Shown here piece after piece: positions 8,844 through 20,165 of a stretch of DNA of 64,000 bases. Positions within the stretch are counted from its first letter, which is position 1; every line of letters begins with the position of its first letter. Source of the stretch: Ptiloglossa arizonensis (lineage: Eukaryota > Arthropoda > Insecta > Hymenoptera > Colletidae); assembly GCF_051014685.1 (NCBI RefSeq), contig NW_027478897.1:1-64000 (forward strand). Direction: 5' to 3'. The notes below the pieces were generated by a model, which was not told the origin of the DNA, made no database searches, and saw only the letters and a program-made list of their open reading frames with translations. The position numbers were made by a program, and so were the translations under genes.

Positions 8844-11420
8844 ATTTTTGGGTTAGGTCAATCCGTTCGCGAGATATGGGACTTTGAATCTAAGAAATGG
8901 TTGAGAAGACAACAAATTTTTCGCAATTCTGCTGATCCAAACGCTTAACCAGAATGGGCTGGGGAAAAAATACACATACCGTTGTAATCGGGCGAGTATC
9001 TACTTTCAGACGCTACAGGAATTTTTGGGTTAGGTCAATCCGTTCGCGAGATATGGGAGTTTGAAGCCAAGAAATGGTTGGGAAGGTAAAAAATTTTTCG
9101 CATTTCTGCTGCTCCAAACGCTTAACCAGAATGGCCTAGGGAAAAAATACACATACCGTTGTAATCGGGCGAGTTTCTACTTTCAGATGCAATAGGAATT
9201 TTTGGGTTAGGTCAATCCGTTCGCGAGATATGGGAGTTTGAAGCTAAGAAATGGTTGAGAAGACAACAAATTTTTCGCACTTCTGCTGCTCCAAACGCAT
9301 AACCAGAATGGCCTAGGGAAGAAATACACATACCGTTGTAATCGGGCGAGTTTCTACTTTCAGATGCAATAGGAATTTTTGGGTTAGGTCAATCCGTTCG
9401 CGAGATATGGGAGTTTGAAGCCAAGAAATGGTTGAGAAGGCAAAAAATTTTTCGCAATTCTGCTGCTCCAAACGCTTAACCAGAATGGCCTCGGGAAAAA
9501 ATACACATACCGCTGTAATCGGGCGAGTTTCTACTTTCAGATGCAATTGGAATTTTTGGGTTAGGTCAATCCGTTTGCGAGATATGGGAGTTTGAATCCA
9601 AGAAATGGATGAGAAGGCAAAAAATTTTTCGCAATTCTGCTGCTCCAAACGCTTAACCAGAATGGCCTAGGGAAAAAATACACATATCGTTGTAATCGGG
9701 CGAGTTTCTACTTTCAGATGCAACAGGAATATTTGGGTTAGGTCAGTCCGTTCGCGAGATATGGGAGTTTGAAGCCAAGAAATGGTAGAGAAGTCAAAAA
9801 ATTTTTCGCAATTCTGCTGCTCCAAACGCTTAACCAGAATGGCCTAGGGAAAAAATACACATACCGTTGCAATCGGGCGGGTTTCTACTTTCAGATGCAG
9901 TAGGAATTTTTGGGTTAGGTCAATCCTTTCGCGAGATATGGGAGTTTGAAGCTAAGAAATGATTGAGAAGGCAAAAAATTTTTCGCAATTCTGCTGCTCC
10001 AAACGCTTAACCAGAATGGCCTAGGGAAAAAATACACATACCGCGGTAATCGGGCGAGATTCTACTTTCAGATGCAATAGGAATTTTTGGGTTAGGTCAA
10101 CCCGTTTGCGAGATATGGGAGTTTGAAGCCAAGAAATGGTTGAGAAGGCAAAAAATTTTTCGCATTTCTGCTGCTCCAAACGCTTAACCAGAATGGGCTG
10201 GGGAAAAAATACACATACCGTTGTAATCGGGCTAGTTTCTACTTTCAGATGCAATAAGAATTTTTGGGTTAGGTCAATCCGTTCGCGAGATATGGGAGTT
10301 TTGAAGCCAAGAAATGGTTGAGAAGGCAAAAAATTTTTCGCAATTCTGCTGGTCCAAACGCTTAACGAGAATGGCCTAGGGAAAAAATACACATACCGTT
10401 GTAATCGGGCGAGTTTCTACTTTCAGAGGCAATAGGAATTTTTGGGTTAGGTCAATCCGTTCGCGAGATATGCGAGTGTGAAGCTAAGAAATGGTTGAGA
10501 AGACAACAAATTTTTCGCAATGCTGCTGCTCCAAACGCTTAACCAGAATGGCCTAGGGAGAAAATACACATACCGTTGTAATCGGGCTAGTTTCTACTTT
10601 CAGAGGCAATAGGAATTTTTGGGTTCGGTCAATCCGTTCGCGAGATATGCGAGTGTGAAGCTAAGAAATGGTTGAGAAGACAACAAATTTTTCGCAATGC
10701 TGCTGCTCCAAACGCTTAACCAGAATGGCCTAGGGAAAAAATACGCATACAGTTGTAATCGGGCGAGTTTCTACTTTATGACGCAGCAGGAATTTTTGGG
10801 TTTGGTCAATCCTTTCGCGAGATATGGGACTTTGAAACTAAGAAATGGTTGAGAAGACAACAAATTTTTCGCAATTCTGCTGATCCAAACGCTTAACCCG
10901 AATGGGCTGGGGAAAAAATACACATACCGTTGTAATCGGGCGAGTTTCTACTTTCAGACGCTACAGGAATTTTTGGGTTAGGTCAATCCGTTCGCGAGAT
11001 ATGGGAGTTTGAAGCCAAGAAATGGTTGAGAAGGCAAAAAATTTTTCGCAATTCTGCTGGTCCAAACGCTTAACCAGAATGGCCTAGGGAAAAAATACAC
11101 ATACCGTTGTAATCGGGCTAGTTTCTACTTTCAGAGGCAATAGGAATTTTTGGGTTAGGTCAGTCCGTTCGCGAGATATGGGAGTTTGAATCCAAGAAAT
11201 GGATGAGAAGGCAAAAAATTTTTCGCAATTCTGCTGCTCCAAACGCTTAACCAGAATGGCCTAGGGAAAAAATACACATATCGTTGTAATCGGGCGAGTT
11301 TCTACTTTCAGATGCAATAGGAATTTTTGGGTTAGGTCAATCCGTTCGCGATATACGGGAGTTTGAAGCCAAGAAATGGTTGAGAAGGCAAAAAATTTTT
11401 CGCAATTCTGCTAATCCAAA
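8844..11420. repeat. Dialect B-like island within dialect A
   Basis: About 14-15 monomers carry dialect B markers: GGGACTTTGAATCT and CTGATCC near 8,877-8,940, GGGCTGGGG, CAGACGCTACAGG, GCGAGTGTGAAGCT near 10,470 and 10,650, GACGCAGCAGG near 10,780, CTGGTCC and CTAATCC. Two parts closely match the far right side: about 8,850-9,590 resembles about 47,080-47,820, and about 9,543-10,180 resembles about 49,541-50,178. The last monomer (from about 11,323) has B-type CTAATCC followed by A-type CTTGACCAGAATGGGCTAGGG and CTTCCAGACGC, marking a recombinant junction. Near 10,300 one extra T (GGGAGTTTTGAAGCC) shifts the open frames. Confidence 0.75.
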
Positions 11421-13445
11421 CGCTTGACCAGAATGGGCTAGGGAAAAAATACACATACCGTTGTAATCGGGCGAGTTTCTACTTCCAGACGCTACAGTAA
11501 TTTTTGGGTTAGGTCAATCCGTTCGCGAGATATGTGAGTTTGAAGCCAAGAAATGGTTGAGAAGGCAAAAAAATTTTCGCAATTCTGCTGCTCCAAACGC
11601 TTAACCAGAATGGACTAGGGAAAAAATACACATACCGCTGTAATCGGGCGAGTTTCTACTTTCAGATGCAACAGGAATTTTTGGGTTAGGTCAATCCGTT
11701 CGCGAGATATGGGAGTTTGAAGCTAAGAAATGGTTGAGAAGACAACAAATTTTTCGCAATTCTGCTGCTCCAAACGCTTAACCAGAATGGCCTAGAGAGA
11801 AAATACACATACCGTTGTAATCGGGCTAGTTTCTACTTTCAGATGCAATAGGAATTTTTGGGTTAGGTCAATCCGATCGCGAGATATGCGAGTTTGAAGC
11901 TAAGAAATGGTTGAAAAGACAACAAATTTTTCGCAATTCTGCTGCTCCAAACGCTAAACCAGAATGGCCTAGGGAAAAAATACGCATGCAGTTGTAATCG
12001 GGCGAGTTTCTACTTTCAGATGCAATAGGAATTTTTGGGTTAGGTCAATCCGTTCGCGAGATATGGGAGTTTGAAGCCAAGAAATGGTTGAGAAGGCAAA
12101 AAATTTATCGCAATTCTGCTGCTCCAAGCGCTTAACCAGAATGGCCTAGGGAAGAAATACACACACCGTTGTAATCGGGCGAGTTTCTACTTTCAGATGC
12201 AATAGGAATTTTTGGGTTAGGTCAATCCTTTCGCGAGATATGGGAGTTGGAAGCCAAGAAATGGTTGAGAAGGCAAAAAATTTTTCGCAATTCTGCTGCT
12301 CCAAACGCTTAACCAGAATGGCGTAGGGAAAAAATTCACATACCGTTGTAATCGGGCGAGTTTCTACTTTCAGATGCAACAGGAATTTTTGGGTTAGGTC
12401 AATCCGTTCGCGAGATATGGGAGTTTGAAGCTAAGAAATGGTTGAGAAGACAACAAATTTTTCGCACTTCTGCTGCTCCAAACGCTTAACCAGAATGGCC
12501 TAGGGAAAAAATACACATACCGTTGTAATCGGGCGAGTTTCTACTTTCAGATGCAATAGGAATTTTTGGGTTAGGTCAATCCGTTCGCGAGATATGGGAG
12601 TTTGAAGCTAAGAAATGGTTGAGAAGACAACAAATTTTTCGCAATTCTGCTGCTCCAAACGCTTGACCAGAATGGGCTAGGGAAAAAATACACATACCGT
12701 TGTAATCGGGCGAGTTTCTATTTTCAGATGCAATAGGAATTTTTGGGTTAGGTCAATCCGTTCGCGAGATATGGGAGTTTGAAGCTAAGAAATGGTTGAG
12801 AAGACAACAAATTTTTCGCAATTCTGCTGCTCCAAACGCTTAACCAGAATGGCCTAGAGAGAAAATACACATACCGTTCTAATCGGGCTAGTTTCTACTT
12901 TCAGATGCAATAGGAATTTTTGGGTTAGGTCAATCCGTTCGCGAGAAATGTGAGTTTGAAGCCAAGAAATGGTTGAGAAGCCAAAAAAGTTTTCGCAATT
13001 CTGCTGCTCCAAACGCTTAACCAGAATGGACTAGGGAAAAAATACACATACCGCTGTAATCGGGCGAGTTTCTACTTTCAGATGCAATAGGAATTTTTGG
13101 GTTAGGTCATTCCGTTCGCGAGATATGGGAGTTTGAAGCCAAGAAATGGTTGAGAAGGCAAAAAATTTTTCGAATTCTGCTGCTCCAAGCGCTTAACCAG
13201 AATGGCCTAGGGAAAAAATACACATACCGTTGTAATCGGGCGAGTTTCTACTTTCAGATGCAATAGGAATTTTTGGGTTAGATCAATCCGTTCGCGAGAT
13301 ATGGGAGTTTGAAGCCAAGAAATGGTTGAGAAGGCAACAAATTTTTCGCAATTCTGCTGCTCCAAACGCTTGACCAGAATGGGCTAGGGAAAAAATACAC
13401 ATACCGTTGTAATCGGGCGAGTTTCTACTTCCAGACGCTACAGTA

Positions 13446-14230
13446 ATTTTTGGGTTAGGTCAATCCGTTCGCGAGAAATGTGAGTTTGAAGCCAAGAAAT
13501 GGTTGAGAAGCCAAAAAAGTTTTCGCAATTCTGCTGCTCCAAACGCTTAACCAGAATGGACTAGGGAAAAAATACACATACCGCTGTAATCGGGCGAGTT
13601 TCTACTTTCAGATGCAATAGGAATTTTTGGGTTATGTCAATCCGTTCGCGAGATATGGGAGTTTGAAGCCAAGAAATGGTTGAGAAGGCAAAAAATTTTT
13701 CGCAATTCTGCTGCTCCAAACGCTTAACAAGAATGGCCTAGGGAAAAAATACATATACCGTTGTAATCGGGCGAGTTTCTACTTTCAGATGCAACAGGAA
13801 TTTTTGGGTTAGGTCAATCCGTTCGCGAGATATGGGAGTAGAAGCTAAGAAATGGTTGAGAAGACAACAAATTTTTCGCAATTCTGCTGCTCCAAACGCT
13901 TAACCAGAATGGCCTAGAGAGAAAATACACATACCGTTGTAATCGGGCTAGTTTCTACTTTCAGATGCAATAGGAATTTTTGGGTTAGGTCAATCCGTTC
14001 GCGAGATATGCGAGTTTGAAGCTAAGAAATGGTTGAAAAGACAACAAATTTTTCGCAATTCTGCTGCTCCAAACGCTAAACCAGAATGGCCTAGGGAAAA
14101 AATACGCATGCAGTTGTAATCGGGCGAGTTTCTACTTTCAGATGCAATAGGAATTTTTGGGTTAGGTCAATCCGTTCGCGAGATATGGGAGTTTGAAGCC
14201 AAGAAATGGTTGAGAAGGCAAAAAATTTAT
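13446..14230. repeat. Copy of the window's opening m1-m5 block
   Basis: The monomers m1 (GAGAAATGTGAG, GAGAAGCCAAAAAAG), m2, m3, m4 and the start of m5 (TTTATCGC) repeat bases 1 to about 780, with few differences such as ACATATACCG near 13,752. After TTTATCGC the sequence changes abruptly to CACTTCTG and GTGAAAAAATACAC, matching about 1,880 onward instead. Position 14,230 is therefore a clear block junction. Confidence 0.8.
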
Positions 14231-14682
14231 CGCACTTCTGCTGCTCCAAACGCTTAACCAGAATGGCCTAGTGAAAAAATACACATACCGTTGTAATCGG
14301 GCGAGCTTCTACTTTCAGATGCAATAGGAATTTTTGGGTTAGGTCATTCCGTTCGCGAGATATGGGAGTTTGAAGCCAAGAAATGGTTGAGAAGACAACA
14401 AATTTTTCGAATTCTGCTGCTCCAAGCGCTTAACCAGAATGGCCTAGGGAAAAAATACACATACCGTTGTAATCGGACGAGTTTCTACTTTCAGATGCAA
14501 TAGGAATTTTTGGGTTAGATCAATCCGTTCGCGAGATATGGGAGTTTGAAGCCAAGAAATGGTTGAGAAGGCAAAAAATTTTTCGCAATTCTGCTGCTCC
14601 AAACGCTTGACCAGAATGGGCTAGGGAAGAAATACACATACCGTTGTAATCGGGCGAGTTTCTACTTCCAGACGCTACAGGA

Positions 14683-15036
14683 ATTTTTGGGTTAGGTCAA
14701 TCCGTTCGCGAGATATGGGAGTTTGAAGCCAAGAAATGGTTGAGAAGGCAAAAAATTTTTCACAATTCTGCTGCTCCAAACGCTTGACCAGAATGGGCTA
14801 GGGAAAAAATACACATACCGTTGTAATCGGGCGAGTTTCTACTTCCAGACGCTACAGGAATTTTTGGGTTAGGTCAATCCGTTCGCGAGATATGGGAGTT
14901 TGAAGCCAAGAAATGGTTGAGAAGGCAAAAAATTTTTCACAATTCTGCTGCTCCAAACGCTTGACCAGAATGGGCTAGGGAAAAAATACACATACCGTTG
15001 TAATCGGGCGAGTTTCTACTTTCAGATGCAATAGGA
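14683..15036. repeat. Two near-identical single monomers in tandem
   Basis: The monomers starting at 14,683 and 14,860 carry the same variants: TTTTTCACAATTC, CTTGACCAGAATGGGCTAGGG and, at their upstream boundaries, CTTCCAGACGCTACAGG. The same monomer type is amplified at 16,275-16,805. Adjacent near-identical monomers are unusual in this window, where neighbours normally differ. Confidence 0.75.
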
Positions 15037-16274
15037 ATTTTTGGGTTATGTCAATCCGTTCGCGAGATATGGGAGTTTGAAGCCAAGAAATGGTTGAGAA
15101 GGCAAAAAATTTTTCGCAATTCTGCTGCTCCAAACGCTTAACAAGAATGGCCTAGGGAAAAAATACACATACCGTTGTAATCGGGCGAGTTTCTACTTTC
15201 AGATGCAACAGGAATTTTTGGGTTAGGTCAATCCGTTCGCGAGATATGGGAGTAGAAGCTAAGAAATGGTTGAGAAGACAACAAATTTTTCACAATTCTG
15301 CTGCTCCAAACGCTTAACCAGAATGGCCTAGAGAGAAAATACACATACCGTTGTAATCGGGCTAGTTTCTACTTTCAGATGCAATAGGAATTTTTGGGTT
15401 AGGTCAATCCGTTCGCGAGATATGCGAGTTTGAAGCTAAGAAATGGTTGAAAAGACAACAAATTTTTCGCAATTCTGCTGCTCCAAACGCTAAACCAGAA
15501 TGGCCTAGGGAAAAAATACGCATGCAGTTGTAATCGGGCGAGTTTCTACTTTCAGATGCAATAGGAATTTTTGGGTTAGGTCAATCCGTTCGCGAGATAT
15601 GGGAGTTTGAAGCCAAGAAATGGTTGAGAAGCCAAAAAATTTTTCACAATTCTGCTGCTCCAAACGCTTGACCAGAATGGGCTAGGGAAAAAATACACAT
15701 ACCGTTGTAATCAGGCGAGTTTCTACTTTCAGATGCAATAGGAATTTTTGGGTTAGATCAATCCGTTCGCGAGATATGGGAGTTTGAAGCCAAGAAATGG
15801 TTGAGAAGGCAAAAAATTTTTCGCAATTCTGCTGCTCCAAACGCTTGACCAGAATGGGCTAGGGAAGAAATACACACACCGTTGTAATCGGGCGAGTTTC
15901 TACTTTCAGATGCAATAGGAATTTTTGGGTTAGGTCAATCCGTTCGCGAGATATGGGAGTTTGAAGCCAAGAAATGGTTGAGAAGGCACAAAATTTTTCG
16001 CACTTCTGCTGCTCCAAACGCTTAACCAGAATGGCCTAGGGAAAACATACACATACCGCTTGAATCGGGCGAGTTTCTACTTTCAGATGCAACAGGAATT
16101 TTAGGGTTAGGTCAATCCGTTCGCGAGATATGGGAGTTTGAAGCCAAGGAATGGTTGAGAAGGCAAAAAATTTTTCGCAATTCTGCTGCTCCAAACGCTT
16201 AACCAGAATGGCCTAGTGAAAAAATACACATACCGTTGTAATCGGGCGAGCTTCTACTTTCAGATGCAATTGGA

Positions 16275-16805
16275 ATTTTTGGGTTAGGTCATTCCGTTCG
16301 CGAGATATGGGAGTTTGAAGCCAAGAAATGGTTGAGAAGGCAAAAAATTTTTCACAATTCTGCTGCTCCAAACGCTTGACCAGAATGGGCTAGGGAAAAA
16401 ATACACATACCGTTGTAATCGGGCGAGTTTCTACTTCCAGACGCTACAGGAATTTTTGGGTTAGGTCAATCCGTTCGCGAGATATGGGAGTTTGAAGCCA
16501 AGAAATGGTTGAGAAGGCAAAAAATTTTTCACAATTCTGCTGCTCCAAACGCTTGACCAGAATGGGCTAGGGAAAAAATACACATACCGTTGTAATCGGG
16601 CGAGTTTCTACTTGCAGACGCTACAGGAATTTTTGGGTTAGGTCAATCCGTTCGCGAGATATGGGAGTTTGAAGCCAAGAAATGGTTGAGAAGGCAAAAA
16701 ATTTTTCACAATTCTGCTGCTCCAAACGCTTGACCAGAATGGGCTAGGGAAAAAATACACATACCGTTGTAATCGGGCGAGTTTCTACTTCCAGACGCTA
16801 CAGTA
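16275..16805. repeat. Three near-identical single monomers in tandem
   Basis: Monomers starting at 16,275, 16,452 and 16,629 are almost identical. Each has TTTTTCACAATTC, CTTGACCAGAATGGGCTAGGG and CAGACGCTACAG. One visible difference is CTTGCAG instead of CTTCCAG near 16,612. The run indicates recent amplification by a one-monomer step rather than by multi-monomer blocks. Confidence 0.75.
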
Positions 16806-19800
16806 ATTTTTGGGTTAGGTCAATCCGTTCGCGAGAAATGTGAGTTTGAAGCCAAGAAATGGTTGAGAAGGCAAAAAGTTTTCGCAATTCTGCTGCTCCA
16901 AACGCTTAACCAGAATGGACTAGGGAAAAAATACACATACCGCTGTAATCGGGCGAGTTTCTACTTTCAGATGCAATAGGAATTTTTGGGTTATGTCAAT
17001 CCGTTCGCGAGATATGGGAGTTTGAAGCCAAGAAATGGTTGAGAAGGCAAAAAATTTTTCGCAATTCTGCTGCTCCAAACGCTTAACCAGAATGGCGTAG
17101 GGAAAAAATACACATACCGTTGTAATCGGGCGAGTTTCTACTTTCAGATGCAACAGGAATTTTTGGGTTAGGTCAATCCGTTCGCGAGATATGGGAGTTT
17201 GAAGCTAAGAAATGGTTGAGAAGACAACAAATTTTTCGCACTTCTGCTGCTCCAAACGCTTAACCAGAATGGCCTAGGGAAAAAATACACATACCGTTGT
17301 AATCGGGCGAGTTTCTACTTTCAGATGCAATAGGAATTTTTGGGTTAGGTCAATCCGTTCGCGAGATATGGGAGTTTGAAGCTAAGAAATGGTTGAGAAG
17401 ACAACAAATTTTTCGCAATTCTGCTGCTCCAAACGCTTGACCAGAATGGGCTAGGGAAAAAATACACATACCGTTGTAATCGGGCGAGTTCCTACTTCCA
17501 GACGCTACAGGAATTTTTGGGTTAGGTCAATCCGTTCGCGAGATATGGGAGTTTGAAGCCAAGAAATGGTTGAGAGGGCAAAAAATTTTTCGCACTTCTG
17601 CTGCTCCAAACGCTTAACCAGAATGGCCTAGGGAAAAAATACACATACCGCTGTAATCGGGCGAGTTTCTACTTTCAGATGCAACAGGAATTTTTGGGTT
17701 AGGTCAATCCGTTCGCGAGATATGGGAGTTTGAAGCCAAGGAATGGTTGAGAAGGCAAAAAATTTTTCGCAATTCTGCTGCTCCAAACGCTTAACCAGAA
17801 TGGCCTAGTGAAAAAATACACATACCGTTGTAATCGGGCGAGCTTCTACTTTCAGATGCAATAGGAATTTTTGGGTTAGGTCATTCCGTTCGCGAGATAT
17901 GGGAGTTTGAAGCCAAGAAATGGTTGAGAAGGCAAAAAATTTTTCGAATTCTGCTGCTCCAAGCGCTTAACCAGAATGGCCTAGGGAAAAAATACACATA
18001 CCGTTGTAATCAGGCGAGTTTCTACTTTCAGATGCTATAGGAATTTTTGGGTTAGATCAATCCGTTCGCGAGATATGGGAGTTTGAAGCCAAGAAATGGT
18101 TGAGAAGGCAAAAAATTTTTCGCAATTCTGCTGCTCCAAACGCTTGACCAGAATGGGCTAGGGAAGAAATACACATACCGTTGTAATCGGGCGAGTTTCT
18201 ACTTTCAGATGCAATAGGAATTTTTGGGTTAGGTCAATCCGTTCGCGAGATATGGGAGTTTGAAGCCAAGAAATGGTTGAGAAGGCAACAAATTTTTCGC
18301 AATTCTGCTGCTCCAAAGGCTTGACCAGAATGGGCTAGGGAAAAAATACACATACCGTTGTAATCGGGCGAGTTTCTACTTCCAGACGCTACAGGAATTT
18401 TTGGGTTAGGTCAATCCGTTCGCGAGATATGGGAGTTTGAAGCCAAGAAATGGTTGAGAAGCCAAAAAATTTTTCACAATTCTGCTGCTCCAAACGCTTG
18501 ACCAGAATGGGCTAGGGAAAAAATACACATACCGTTGTAATCGGGCGAGTTTCTACTTCCAGACGCTACAGTAATTTTTGGGTTAGGTCAATCCGTTCGC
18601 GAGATATGTGAGTTTGAAGCCAAGAAATGGTTGAGAAGGCAAAAAAGTTTTCGCAATTCTGCTGCTCCAAACGCTTAACCAGAATGGACTAGGGAAAAAA
18701 TACACATACCGCTGTAATCGGGCGAGTTTCTACTTTCAGATGCAATAGGAATTTTTGGGTTATGTCAATCCGTTCGCGAGATATGGGAGTTTGAAGCCAA
18801 GAAATGGTTGAGAAGGCAAAAAATTTTTCGCAATTCTGCTGCTCCAAACGCTTAACAAGAATGGCCCAGGGAAAAAATACACATACCGTTGTAATCGGGC
18901 GAGTTTCTACTTTCAGATGCAACAGGAATTTTTGGGTTAGGTCAATCCGTTCGCGAGATATGGGAGTTTGAAGCTAAGAAATGGTTGAGAAGACAACAAA
19001 TTTTTCGCAATTCTGCTGCTCCAAACGCTTAACCAGAATGGCCTAGAGAGAAAATACACATACCGTTGTAATCGGGCTAGTTTCTACTTTCAAATGCAAT
19101 AGGAATTTTTGGGTTAGGTCAATCCGTTCGCGAGATATGCGAGTTTGAAGCTAAGAAATGGTTGAAAAGACAACAAATTTTTCGCAATTCTGCTGCTCCA
19201 AACGCTAAACCAGAATGGCCTAGGGAAAAAATACGCATGCAGTTGTAATCGGGCGAGTTTCTACTTTCAGATGCAATAGGAATTTTTGGGTTAGGTCAAT
19301 CCGTTCGCGAGATATGGGAGTTTGAAGCCAATAAATGGTTGAGAAGGCAAAAAATTTATCGCAATTCTGCTGCTCCAAGCGCTTAACCAGAATGGCCTAG
19401 GGAAGAAATACACACACCGTTGTAATCGGGCGAGTTTCTACTTTCAGATGCAATAGGAATTTTTGGGTTAGGTCAATCCGTTCGCGAGATATGGGAGTTT
19501 GAAGCCAAGAAATGGTTGAGAAGGCAAAAAATTTTTCGCAATTCTGCTGCTCCAAACGCTTAACCAGAATGGCCTAGGGAAAAAATACACATACCGTTGT
19601 AATCGGGCGAGTTTCTACTTTCAGATGCAACAGGAATTTTTGGGTTAGGTCAATCCGTTCGCGAGATATGGGAGTTTGAAGCCAAGGAATGGTTGAGAAG
19701 GCAAAAAATTTTTCGCAATTCTGCTGCTCCAAACGCTTAACCAGAATGGCCTAGTGAAAAAATACACATACCGTTGTAATCGGGCGAGCTTCTACTTTCA

Positions 19801-20165
19801 GATGCAATAGGAATTTTTGGGTTAGGTCATTCCGTTCGCGAGATATGGGAGTTTGAAGCCAAGAAATGGTTGAGAAGGCAAAAAATTTTTCGAATTCTGC
19901 TGCTCCAAGCGCTTAACCAGAATGGCCTAGGGAAAAAATACACATACCGTTGTAATCGGGCGTGTTTCTACTTTCAGATGCAATAGGAATTTTTGGGTTA
20001 GATCAATCCGTTCGCGAGATATGGGAGTTTGAAACCAAGAAATGGTTGAGAAGGCAAAAAATTTTTCGCAATTCTGCTGCTCCAAACGCTTGACCAGAAT
20101 GGGCTAGGGAAGAAGTACACATGCCGTTGTAATCGGGCGAGTTTCTACTTCCAGACGCTACAGGA

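Larger units (their letters stand above)
11421..20165. repeat. Dialect A domain, second segment
   Basis: About 49 monomers return to dialect A markers from 11,500 (GAGATATGTGAG and GGACTAGGG). Unit order is less regular than at 2,299-7,782: the m1, m3, m4, m5, m6, m7 and m8 types appear in shortened runs. The 12,922 and 13,446 monomers repeat the opening monomer of the window, including its GAGAAGCCAAAAAAG variant. Near 16,990-17,090 one monomer pairs m2 GGGTTATGTC with m6 GGCGTAGGG, another hybrid. The domain ends at about 20,170-20,290, where B-type CCGCTGTAATCGGGCGAGATTC appears. Confidence 0.8.

Noticed and set aside
9313..9648. Open frame of 111 residues on the minus strand, with near-identical copies at 20,281, 23,823, 27,366, 28,607, 30,731, 40,996, 47,542 and 49,311
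   Set aside because: It is satellite translated across about two monomers in a frame that happens to lack stops. No start context, no known domain, ends at variant-dependent stops, and the same kind of frames appear on both strands.
10021..10392. Longest open frame, 123 residues, minus strand
   Set aside because: It exists because of a one-base T insertion near 10,300 that joins two frames. It has the same repeated satellite-derived residues as the others and no sign of a real protein.
11323..11500. Transposon insertion at the dialect border
   Set aside because: The border is a hybrid satellite monomer of nearly normal length, with no foreign sequence, terminal repeats or target-site duplication.
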